NCBI GenBank assembly: GCA_018695965.1
Contig: JABHQB010000135.1
Coordinates: 1 to 7,049 of the forward strand
DNA from: Flavobacteriales bacterium
Lineage (GTDB): Bacteria; Bacteroidota; Bacteroidia; Flavobacteriales; BACL11
Length of the DNA stretch: 7,049 nt
Reading direction: 5' to 3'
Positions 1 through 6,366 of this stretch are shown here, piece after piece. The translations under genes and the position numbers were made by a program. The notes under the pieces are model-generated. The model was not told the DNA's origin and made no database searches. It saw nothing but the letters and a program-made list of their open reading frames with translations. Every line of letters starts with the position of its first letter. Positions within the stretch are counted from its first letter, which is position 1.

Positions 1-26
1 AAAAAGGAACAAAAGAATTAATTTTT

Positions 27-881
27 TCATTCTGTAATTATTGAATCTGTACTTTGTAAATTATCTATAAATCTTCTATTATCCTTATCAATATCTTCAT
101 CTAATTCTAAATACACATTAATTGTTGATCCTTTTATTAACGAATCACCAACTACTAAATTGCTTCCACCAGAACTTAGAGATTTCACTACTAAATCAAC
201 AGAGCCATTTTCAGGTATAAATACTAACTTAAAATTATATCCAAAGTTATTTTTCATATAGGTCTTATCCTTTCCATCAAAAACTTCTTCCGGAATCCTA
301 ATCTTTTCACTACTAATACGTCGTACTGTAAAGTAAAGTGTTCTTCCTTCTTTTACAAAAGTTCCTGCTATTGGATCTTGAATAAAAATAGCACCTTTTG
401 GTACTGAATCAGTAAAAACAGAATCTATAATCTGATATTTCAATCCTAATTGTTCTAATTCGTTTGAAACGTCTTCTATAAATAAACCCTGGAAGTCCTT
501 TAATTCCAATTCTTCTCCACCATTTGTATACCAATCGAGTGATGGTAAAAGAGACCAAAATAAAAAGAAAGTAACTATACTAGCTGCAATAAAATTATGA
601 AAAAACTTGTTTTTCAGAAAACTAAAAAATGAATTCTCATCAATAAAAATTTTTGGAAGTTTCTTTTTAAGATCAGAAAAGAAAATAATTACTTTCTGTA
701 AAATCTCTTTAATATTATTAGTTTTATTCAGTTTAGTTTTTAATGAAGCTTTTTCAGAACTATTATTTAACCTTGTACTTTCTATAGAATCTTCTTGCAC
801 CTCTTTATCCGAGCAAAAAGGACATTTTTCTAACTCTTTTCTATAAAAATGTCCATTATTACATTGTTTTTTTTCGTTCAT
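27..881 (-). CDS. Zinc-ribbon, single-pass membrane protein with two PASTA repeats
   Basis: The 284-residue protein reads in three parts. Residues 7-23 hold a CxxxH...CPxC pattern (C7, H11, C20, C23), a short zinc ribbon like those at the N-terminus of some bacterial FHA and Ser/Thr-kinase proteins. A Ser/Lys-rich, low-complexity cytoplasmic stretch follows to about residue 94, then one membrane helix at about 96-114. After it come two PASTA-like repeats: about 122-187, with the typical 'QDPIAGTFVKEG' turn, and a more divergent one at about 192-260. The tail is acidic. PASTA domains usually sit outside the membrane and bind peptidoglycan fragments or muropeptides. No kinase domain is present. 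Kinase-free PASTA proteins beside ddl are common in Flavobacteriia, but as I know them they are shorter and start close to the membrane helix, so the roughly 90-residue cytoplasmic part is unusual. The gene is transcribed divergently from ddl. The PASTA call is firm; a sensor or scaffold role for the wall is inference. Confidence 0.82.
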   Translation of the reverse strand: MNEKKQCNNGHFYRKELEKCPFCSDKEVQEDSIESTRLNNSSEKASLKTKLNKTNNIKEILQKVIIFFSDLKKKLPKIFIDENSFFSFLKNKFFHNFIAASIVTFFLFWSLLPSLDWYTNGGEELELKDFQGLFIEDVSNELEQLGLKYQIIDSVFTDSVPKGAIFIQDPIAGTFVKEGRTLYFTVRRISSEKIRIPEEVFDGKDKTYMKNNFGYNFKLVFIPENGSVDLVVKSLSSGGSNLVVGDSLIKGSTINVYLELDEDIDKDNRRFIDNLQSTDSIITE

Positions 882-902
882 TGAATCTGTTTAAAAGAAA
901 TA

Positions 903-910
903 CAAATATA
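903..910 (-). promoter_or_regulatory. Bacteroidota-type -7 box for the PASTA gene
   Basis: Read on the minus strand this is TATATTTG followed by T, matching the Bacteroidota -7 consensus TAnnTTTG(Y). It lies 21 bases upstream of the PASTA start codon, which would give a leader of roughly 15 bases. I see no clear TTG -33 element at the expected distance. It shares the 86-bp divergent region with a matching box for ddl. Confidence 0.55.
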
Positions 911-943
911 GAAAATATCAGATGTAAATTAGTTAATTATTTA

Positions 944-951
944 TAGATTTG
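944..951 (+). promoter_or_regulatory. Bacteroidota-type -7 box for ddl
   Basis: TAGATTTG followed by T matches the consensus TAnnTTTG(Y) exactly. It ends 16 bases before the ddl ATG, so transcription would start only about 10 bases before the start codon. No purine-rich Shine-Dalgarno sequence is visible, as is usual in this phylum. A -33 TTG is not evident. Confidence 0.55.
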
Positions 952-967
952 TGCTAATAAATTCCAG

Positions 968-1939
968 ATGAAAGAAATAGCTATAATTACAGGAGGAGAT
1001 TCTGCAGAATATGAAATCTCAATTCAAAGTGCAAACGTTGTTTTGAGAAACTTAGATTCAGAAAAATACGTAGGAACAATTATACATGTAAAAAATGGAA
1101 AATGGACCGCAATAATAAATGGTTCTCATCATAAAATAAATAAAGAAGACTTCACTGTTGAGATAAATTCTAAGAAGAGATATTTTGATTATGTATTTAT
1201 GGCCTTGCATGGCCCACCTGCAGAAAACGGGAAAATTCAGCCTTATTTTGATGATTTAAAAATACAATATAGTAGTTGCAACTCTAAGGTTTCTGCTTTA
1301 ACCTTCAACAAAATTGAATGCAATAAAAAACTAACCGAATTGGGTTTTAATTGTGCGAGATCTCTGCATTATAAAAAAGGAGATATTATTAATCCAAAAA
1401 ATATTTCAATGACATTAGGACTTCCCTGTTTTATAAAACCGAATCAAGGAGGAAGTAGTTTTGGAATATCAAAAGTAAATTCTGAATCTGAAATTGAAGA
1501 CTCAATTAATAATGCATTAATTCATGATGACATGGTTCTGATGGAGCAATTTATTGATGGAGTGGAACTTAGTTGTGGAGTAACTATTCAAGAAGGGGAG
1601 ATAAAAGCGTTTCCGATTACTGAAATTGTTAGCCAAAATGATTTCTTTGATTATAAAGCTAAATATGAGGGTCTTTCAGAAGAAATAACTCCTGCTAGAA
1701 TAAGTAAGAATCAGACAAAAGAAGTTCAACAAATAAGCCAACAAATCTATAAAAAAATGAATTTGAGAGGTATTTGCAGAATTGATTTCATAATAATGAA
1801 TAATATTCCATATATTATTGAAATTAATACAATCCCAGGGTTATCAGAAGAAAGTATCATACCAAAACAGGCAAAAAAGGCTGGAATATCTCTTATACAA
1901 CTTTTTGATCGTTGTATTGAAAATACATTAAATAAATAA
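968..1939 (+). CDS. ddl: D-alanine--D-alanine ligase (ATP-grasp)
   Basis: Cytoplasmic enzyme that joins two D-alanines using ATP, giving the dipeptide that MurF adds to the peptidoglycan precursor. At 323 residues it has the family's normal length. An N-terminal GGDSAEYEIS segment (residues 9-18, with E14 at the usual D-Ala-binding position) is followed by the HG loop (81-92). The ATP-grasp part shows the lysine loop KPNQGGSSFG (157-166), E193 and the adenine-side EQFIDG, and the omega loop FDYKAKY (227-233). The Mg-binding D273 and E285/N287 lie in RIDF and EINTIPG, followed by S296 and P299. The omega-loop tyrosine is the type seen in D-Ala-D-Ala rather than D-Ala-D-Lac ligases, which argues against depsipeptide specificity. 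The HG loop reads PPAENG where relatives usually have a GEDG-like sequence. The gene probably forms an operon with the SPOR gene 29 bases downstream. Confidence 0.95.
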   Translation: MKEIAIITGGDSAEYEISIQSANVVLRNLDSEKYVGTIIHVKNGKWTAIINGSHHKINKEDFTVEINSKKRYFDYVFMALHGPPAENGKIQPYFDDLKIQYSSCNSKVSALTFNKIECNKKLTELGFNCARSLHYKKGDIINPKNISMTLGLPCFIKPNQGGSSFGISKVNSESEIEDSINNALIHDDMVLMEQFIDGVELSCGVTIQEGEIKAFPITEIVSQNDFFDYKAKYEGLSEEITPARISKNQTKEVQQISQQIYKKMNLRGICRIDFIIMNNIPYIIEINTIPGLSEESIIPKQAKKAGISLIQLFDRCIENTLNK

Positions 1940-1968
1940 TTATATTAGCAACTCTAATTAAAGAAGAA

Positions 1969-2613
1969 ATGAGCGATAAAACTAATGAAGAAAAGCTAAG
2001 AATCCTAAAAGAGAGATTAGCTACTATTCAACAAAAAAAAGAAACAAATCATACAGAAGAAGTTAAAAAAGATAAACCTGTAGCTCCTATATTTGAGGAA
2101 GACTTGGTGAATGAACGTAAACCAGAATCTGATTCCACCAGAAAGAAAAGTTCTGCTTGGAAAATAATCTTTTTCTTAATCCTTTTTGCTTTTTTTGGAG
2201 GTATTGGATATTATTCCTATAATAATGATTTTAAAATGGATCCTACAATAGAAAATATTAAAAAAGATTTTGATGATATGTATGTATCCTTATTTGGAAA
2301 TGATAATAAGGATGAGGATGATAAAGAAAAAAAGAAAAAAAAGAAAAAAGTTATTTACAATAAATCCTCTTTTGATGGAAACTTTATTATTGTATTAAAT
2401 ACGTTTGATGAAAAAGAACTTGCAGATGATGAAGCTCAAAGTTTAAGTGAAAAAGGATATAAATCTGGTGTTTTTCTATTGTCTGATGTGTCGAATTCGG
2501 AAGAAGAAGTTGTTCAAACTTATATTGGTCCATTCAACAAGGAGGGGGAAGCAAATCAATATTTAAATTCTACTAACTTAACTTCTAAGGGAGGGATTAT
2601 TGAACTACAATAA
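1969..2613 (+). CDS. Single-pass membrane protein with C-terminal SPOR domain
   Basis: The 214-residue protein starts with a charged, probably helical or coiled-coil cytoplasmic segment (1-62), then one membrane helix (about 64-82) in a bitopic, N-in arrangement. A strongly charged linker follows, with an acidic run (112-120) beside seven lysines (121-127). Residues about 137-212 look like a SPOR domain: a FIIVLNTF opening strand, a helix ending in the turn EKGYKSG, then the diagnostic YIGPF followed by a helix with EANQYL, and a closing strand. SPOR domains bind glycan strands stripped of stem peptides and bring proteins to the division septum. The A-rich AAAGAAGAA just before the ATG may help ribosome binding. 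It lies 29 bases behind ddl, which fits cell-wall co-expression. Its 3' end overlaps the convergent hutH by 9 bp. The exact partner is unknown. Confidence 0.82.
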   Translation: MSDKTNEEKLRILKERLATIQQKKETNHTEEVKKDKPVAPIFEEDLVNERKPESDSTRKKSSAWKIIFFLILFAFFGGIGYYSYNNDFKMDPTIENIKKDFDDMYVSLFGNDNKDEDDKEKKKKKKKVIYNKSSFDGNFIIVLNTFDEKELADDEAQSLSEKGYKSGVFLLSDVSNSEEEVVQTYIGPFNKEGEANQYLNSTNLTSKGGIIELQ

Positions 2614-2617
2614 ATCC
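2594..2617. terminator. Possible bidirectional hairpin over two convergent stop codons
   Basis: GGATTATTG (2594-2602) pairs with CAATAAATCC (2608-2617), giving nine base pairs with one bulged A (2612) and a five-base loop. Both stop codons, of the SPOR gene and of hutH, fall in the loop or the 3' arm. Neither side carries a clean run of U after the stem, so a factor-independent terminator is only a possibility. Confidence 0.3.
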
Positions 2618-4122
2618 TGATCAATTTCTAAAGAATAAATAAAATCTACTGATTTTTTTATGTCTGTATGAAGTAATCTGTCTTTATTCAGAAAATCTAC
2701 TTCCGATCTGTAACTATCTATAAAGTTTTCAATAAAATCTGAAGACCTATTTTTTCTAAATGCAATTGCCTGAACCGCATTCATTAACTCAATTGCTAAA
2801 ATTATTTCCACATTTTCTACTACTTTATAAAGTTTTGTAGCAGCATTCGCCCCCATACTTACATGGTCTTCTTGGCCATTTGAAGAAACTATAGAATCAG
2901 ATGAAGCCGGCGTGCAAAATTGTTTGTTTTGACTAACAATACTTGCAGCAGTATATTGAGGAATCATCATCCCCGAATTTAAACCTGGTTCAGCAACTAA
3001 AAATTCAGGAAGTCCTCTTTGACCTGAAATAAGTTGATATATTCTTCTTTCAGAAATATTTCCTAATTCTGAAACAGAAAGAGCTAAATAATCCATACTC
3101 ATAGCAAGGGGTTGTCCATGAAAGTTGCCTCCTGAAATAACTTTATCTTCTTTTGGGAAAAAAGTCGGGTTATCAGTAACTGAATTTATTTCAGTAGTAA
3201 AAATTGATTTTACATGTGTAATTACATCTTTAGTAGCTCCATGAACTTGTGGCATACATCTAAAAGAATACGGATCCTGAACATGTTCTTTTTCCTGTTT
3301 CTGAATTTCAGAACCTTCTAATAACTCTCTAATGTTTTCTGCAGTTAATAACTGACCTTTATGTGGACGAACTAAATGAATTAACTCATCAAAACATTCA
3401 TTTCTTCCATCAAAAGCTTCTAAGGAAATAGTTCCTATTAAATCTGATAGATAAGAAAGTTTTTGTGATTTTAATAAACTCCAAACTCCATAAGCCCCCA
3501 TAAACTGTGTCCCATTTAAAAGAGCAAGTCCTTCTTTCGATTTTAGATGAATCGGATTCCAATTCATTAATTTCATTACTTCAGAAGTATCCTTTTTCAC
3601 AAAATATCCATCCTTATTTGGAATATATGTTTCTCCTAAACCAACTAATACTAATGACATATGTGCAAGTGGAGCTAAATCACCTGAAGCTCCTAAAGAA
3701 CCTAACTGAAATACAACTGGTAAAATGTTATTGTTAAACATATCAATCAGCCGATTTATAGTTTGTAACTGCACAGCAGAATGACCATATGAAAGGGATT
3801 GAATTTTTAGAAGTAACATGATTTTTACAATATCCTGAGGAACTTCATCTCCTGTTCCGCAAGCATGAGAAACAACTAGATTTCTTTGTAGTTGTTCCAA
3901 ATCTTCATCAGAAATCTTATGATTACATAACGATCCAAATCCAGTATTAACACCATAAATAGGATCCTGAGAATTCTTAATCTTTTCATCCAAATACTTT
4001 CTGCACTCTTTTACCTTTTTCTCAGATTTTGAAGAAAGTTCAATCTTAATTCCTTCTGATAATATTTTAGAAATATCTGATAGAGTAAGTAACTTCTCTC
4101 CTATTTTATACATTTTTGACAT
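2605..4122 (-). CDS. hutH: Histidine ammonia-lyase (MIO enzyme)
   Basis: Cytoplasmic enzyme that removes ammonia from L-histidine to give urocanate, the first step of histidine degradation. The 505 residues match the usual family length. Key elements in order are Y56 in YGVNTGFG, H86 in SHACG, and A145-S146-G147 in GSLGASGDLAPLAH, which cyclise into the MIO cofactor. N203 in LLNGTQ, Y285 and R288 in QDPYSFRCMPQVHGA, and Q417-E418 in QEDHVSMG follow. The glutamate after Q417 is the histidine-type residue rather than the NQD-like pattern of phenylalanine lyases. Aromatic ammonia-lyases of pigment clusters remain a weaker alternative, and there are no pigment genes nearby. The chosen ATG overlaps the hisS stop (TAATG); a second Met at residue 4 (codon 4111-4113) would also fit the family. 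hutU, hutI and hutG are not in the window. Confidence 0.9.
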   Translation of the reverse strand: MSKMYKIGEKLLTLSDISKILSEGIKIELSSKSEKKVKECRKYLDEKIKNSQDPIYGVNTGFGSLCNHKISDEDLEQLQRNLVVSHACGTGDEVPQDIVKIMLLLKIQSLSYGHSAVQLQTINRLIDMFNNNILPVVFQLGSLGASGDLAPLAHMSLVLVGLGETYIPNKDGYFVKKDTSEVMKLMNWNPIHLKSKEGLALLNGTQFMGAYGVWSLLKSQKLSYLSDLIGTISLEAFDGRNECFDELIHLVRPHKGQLLTAENIRELLEGSEIQKQEKEHVQDPYSFRCMPQVHGATKDVITHVKSIFTTEINSVTDNPTFFPKEDKVISGGNFHGQPLAMSMDYLALSVSELGNISERRIYQLISGQRGLPEFLVAEPGLNSGMMIPQYTAASIVSQNKQFCTPASSDSIVSSNGQEDHVSMGANAATKLYKVVENVEIILAIELMNAVQAIAFRKNRSSDFIENFIDSYRSEVDFLNKDRLLHTDIKKSVDFIYSLEIDQDLL

Positions 4123-5468
4123 TACTGTAATTTTGTAATAAATTCTGAAATTGAGATTTGTTCTTGATTACCTAGTTTCATGTCTTTTACTGTAATTTTT
4201 TCAGAATTCATTTCATCTTCCCCAATCATCACTACAAATTCCACTCCTTTCTTATCTGCATAATTCATCTGTTTTTTCATTTTTACAGATGTAGGATACA
4301 ATTCGGAACTAATCCCATTTTCTCGGAGTTGTTTTAATAAGCCTAAACAAAATACAGATTCCTTTTCACCAAAATTAGCGAACATTACTCTAGTATTCTG
4401 ATCAATGTTTTCTGGAAAACAATTTAGTTCTTCCATTACCATATAAATTCTGTCTATTCCAAAAGAAATTCCGACACCAGAAACATCATCAAGTCCGAAA
4501 ACAGAAGTTAGATTGTCGTATCTTCCTCCTCCTGCAACCGAACCAATTTTTACATCATTTTGTTTTACTTCAAGAATACATCCTGTGTAATAATCAATTC
4601 CTCTAGCTAAGGTGATGTCAAATTTTAATTGTGCAGTTTTAAGTCCTAATTTGCTAATATTTTCAGAAACAAATTGAAGTTCCTCTACTCCTTTTTTTCC
4701 TATTTCAGATTGTTTTAATAGATCTGATAATTCTGAAACATCAGAAGAATTTAGAAATCTCTCTAACACTAAAATACCATCCTCAGAAACTCCTTCTGAA
4801 CTCATTTCTTCTTTTACTTTATCAATTCCAATTCTATCTAATTTATCTAGTATAATTACAATATTGTTAAATAATTCTGGACAACCCATTATTTCAACCA
4901 TTCCATTCAACACCTTTCGGTTATTAATACAGATTTCAATATTTGGTATGTTTAAAGATGTAAATACCTCATCAGAAAGTTGTACTAATTCAATCTCTGA
5001 AATCAAAGATTTCGTTCCTATTATATCCGCATCACATTGAAAAAATTCACGAAATCTTCCTTTTTGTGGTCTATCAGCTCTCCAAACATTTTGCATCTGA
5101 TATCTTTTAAAAGGAAAAGTAATATCATTTCTGTTTTGCACAACATACCTTGCAAAAGGAACCGTTAAATCATATCTTAATGCTTTATCGGAAATTTGTT
5201 TTTTCAATTCTTTTGAAGTAGAACTTGAATCACAATTTGCTTTTGAAAGAAAATCTCCCGAATTTAGAACCTTAAAAATTAATCTATCACCTTCATCACC
5301 GTATTTTCCTGTAAGAGTTTCTGAATTTTCCATTGCAGGCGTCTGTATAGGAGAAAAACCATACTTTTCAAATGCAGATTTAACCACAGAAAAAATATAA
5401 TTTCTCCGAAACATAACAGATGGAGAAAAATCTCTCATCCCTTTTGGTGTAGAAGCCTTTGTTATCAT
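4122..5468 (-). CDS. hisS: Histidyl-tRNA synthetase
   Basis: Class II aminoacyl-tRNA synthetase that charges tRNA-His with histidine in the cytoplasm. The 448 residues open with PKGMRDFSP (8-16), the usual start of the family. Motif 1 lies near 40-46 and the histidine-binding TGKYGDEGD is at 53-61. Motif 2 spans about 97-145 (RYDLTVPFARY, then RYQMQNVWRADRPQKGRFREF). The histidine-specific LARGIDYYTG is at 287-296 and motif 3, GVGISFGIDR, at 331-340. A C-terminal anticodon-binding domain covers about 358-448. The stretch at 73-95 (after NSGDFLSK) is an insertion typical of the Bacteroidota type. The start at 5468 leaves the normal short N-terminus before PKG. It is the first gene of a probable two-gene operon with hutH and is divergent from the lipoprotein gene. 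Confidence 0.97.
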   Translation of the reverse strand: MITKASTPKGMRDFSPSVMFRRNYIFSVVKSAFEKYGFSPIQTPAMENSETLTGKYGDEGDRLIFKVLNSGDFLSKANCDSSSTSKELKKQISDKALRYDLTVPFARYVVQNRNDITFPFKRYQMQNVWRADRPQKGRFREFFQCDADIIGTKSLISEIELVQLSDEVFTSLNIPNIEICINNRKVLNGMVEIMGCPELFNNIVIILDKLDRIGIDKVKEEMSSEGVSEDGILVLERFLNSSDVSELSDLLKQSEIGKKGVEELQFVSENISKLGLKTAQLKFDITLARGIDYYTGCILEVKQNDVKIGSVAGGGRYDNLTSVFGLDDVSGVGISFGIDRIYMVMEELNCFPENIDQNTRVMFANFGEKESVFCLGLLKQLRENGISSELYPTSVKMKKQMNYADKKGVEFVVMIGEDEMNSEKITVKDMKLGNQEQISISEFITKLQ

Positions 5469-5488
5469 TTTCTTTATTAATTTCGATG

Positions 5489-5496
5489 CAAATATC
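5489..5496 (-). promoter_or_regulatory. Degenerate -7 box, possible hisS-hutH promoter
   Basis: On the minus strand this reads GATATTTG followed by C, one base off the consensus TAnnTTTG(Y). It lies 20 bases upstream of the hisS ATG, a spacing similar to those of the better boxes in this window. The rest of the 72-bp divergent region is almost pure A+T, including a short inverted repeat AAATATA/TATATTT (5500-5506 and 5512-5518) that could arise from base composition alone. Confidence 0.3.
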
Positions 5497-5521
5497 GTAA
5501 AATATAATATATATATTTCAC

Positions 5522-5529
5522 TACATTTG
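5522..5529 (+). promoter_or_regulatory. Bacteroidota-type -7 box for the lipoprotein gene
   Basis: TACATTTG followed by C matches TAnnTTTG(Y) exactly and ends 11 bases before the ATG at 5541. This implies a leader of only a few bases, or a leaderless message. It would drive the lipoprotein and the prenyltransferase together. I see no -33 TTG at normal spacing. Confidence 0.5.
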
Positions 5530-5540
5530 CTTTAATAATT

Positions 5541-6365
5541 ATGAGACATATTCTTACATTATTTATTCTTATTTTATCATCATGTAGTATGAATAACAAT
5601 AGTGATATTGATAATATCAAAAAAGTGTTGTATACCCAACAAGAATGTTGGAACAATGGAGATATTGATGGATTTATGGAAGGTTATTGGAATTCTGAGA
5701 AATTAATCTTTACTACAGATAAAGGTATAACTACTTATGGATGGGGAAACACCTTAGATAGATATAAAAACAATTATCCTACAAAAGAAATCATGGGAGA
5801 ATTAAAGTTTGAGATATATGATGTAAAACTAACTTCCCATAAAACTTCTGTTGTAAATGGAAAATGGGAAATTATTAGATTTAATGGTTTATCACAATTG
5901 ACAAATAAAATAACCGATCAAATAAAAGAAGATGGTATTCTATTCTCCATCCTCCTAAATGATGCAAATGATAAAAATCACAGAGAAAAATTTAAAAGTT
6001 ATTTAGATAGTTCTCGTTATTTTTCGAATATTAAATTTATTGACAAAGAAATTGCCTATAAAAAATTACAGGAGGACATGGGAGAGGATCTTTCTTCAGT
6101 ATTGGATATTAATCCTTTGTCTGATTCCTATGATGCACATGTAAAAGCAGAATTTTCAGATACAGCCGGACTTAAAAAAATAGAAAATTTTATAGAAGAT
6201 TTTAATGGGGAGGATGTAGTTCAGGATATTTTTTATCAAAGAAATCTGATAGAAAGAATAAAGAAGAACACAAAATTAATTAATCCTCAGGGAGAATTTT
6301 GGTTAAATCTAGAGAAATTTCAGAATAACTGGTTAATTGTAAAGGATTCTACTACGTCATTTTAG
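5541..6365 (+). CDS. Lipoprotein: NTF2-like (DUF4440/SnoaL) domain with nested FtsX extracellular domain
   Basis: The 274-residue protein begins with a very short signal peptide and a lipobox LSSC, so C15 should be lipidated and the protein anchored outside the inner membrane. Residues about 22-113 match a DUF4440/SnoaL-like NTF2 fold: CWNNGDIDGFMEGYW, then a GW..TLDRYKNNYP helix, then MGELKFEIYDVK and GKWEII. The last two strands of that fold appear only at 250-273 (GEFWLNLEKF, NNWLIVKDSTTS). Between them, residues about 116-247 resemble the FtsX extracellular domain. The landmarks are FSILLND, a helix ending FIDKEIAYKKLQEDMGED, INPLSDSYDAHVKAEF and the closing VVQDIFYQRNLIERIKKNTKLI. FtsX's membrane helices are absent. 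The reading frame is intact throughout, without a frameshift or codon-use break that I can see. In some NTF2-like relatives the end is DHTS; here it is DSTTS. The function is unknown. The FtsX part could engage whatever FtsX or its hydrolase partners bind (inference). Confidence 0.85.
   Translation: MRHILTLFILILSSCSMNNNSDIDNIKKVLYTQQECWNNGDIDGFMEGYWNSEKLIFTTDKGITTYGWGNTLDRYKNNYPTKEIMGELKFEIYDVKLTSHKTSVVNGKWEIIRFNGLSQLTNKITDQIKEDGILFSILLNDANDKNHREKFKSYLDSSRYFSNIKFIDKEIAYKKLQEDMGEDLSSVLDINPLSDSYDAHVKAEFSDTAGLKKIENFIEDFNGEDVVQDIFYQRNLIERIKKNTKLINPQGEFWLNLEKFQNNWLIVKDSTTSF
5886..6281 (+). other. FtsX extracellular-domain-like insert within the lipoprotein
   Basis: Codons 116-247 encode the stretch that aligns by eye with the periplasmic loop of Bacteroidota FtsX. 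The match runs from just after FtsX's first membrane helix (GLSQLTNKITDQIKEDG) to just before its second (NLIERIKKNTKLI). In E. coli and streptococci this FtsX domain contacts the peptidoglycan hydrolase activator EnvC or the hydrolase PcsB. The surrounding NTF2-like domain is also exported, so the topology is compatible. The limits are approximate to about five residues. Confidence 0.75.
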
Positions 6366-6366
6366 T

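Noticed and set aside
607..846. Open frame of 79 codons on the plus strand
   Set aside because: It lies wholly antisense to the PASTA protein gene, whose reading is supported by a zinc ribbon, a membrane helix and PASTA repeats. It shows no family features and begins mid-gene.
1941..1948. TATATTAG as a separate promoter for the SPOR gene
   Set aside because: It differs from TAnnTTTG at a key T in a very AT-rich gap of 29 bases. An operon with ddl is simpler.
3507..3737. Open frame of 76 codons on the plus strand
   Set aside because: Antisense to the catalytic core of hutH, including the MIO motif. The hydrophobic look comes from the opposite strand's codons.
2605..4122. Tyrosine or phenylalanine ammonia-lyase
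   Set aside because: The QED sequence after the active-site region and the SHACG loop fit the histidine type better, and no aromatic pigment genes are adjacent. Not fully excluded.
5500..5518. AT inverted repeat as an operator between hisS and the lipoprotein
   Set aside because: A 7-bp palindrome made only of A and T is expected by chance in this composition.
5541..6365. Reading the gene as an ordinary ftsX
   Set aside because: No FtsX membrane helices are present, and the ends match a DUF4440-type lipoprotein. Only the loop domain is FtsX-like.
5541..6365. Two genes fused by a frameshift or assembly join
   Set aside because: The frame is continuous, and the NTF2-like strands resume after the insert, which a simple end-to-end fusion would not give. 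A chimeric read cannot be excluded from sequence alone.
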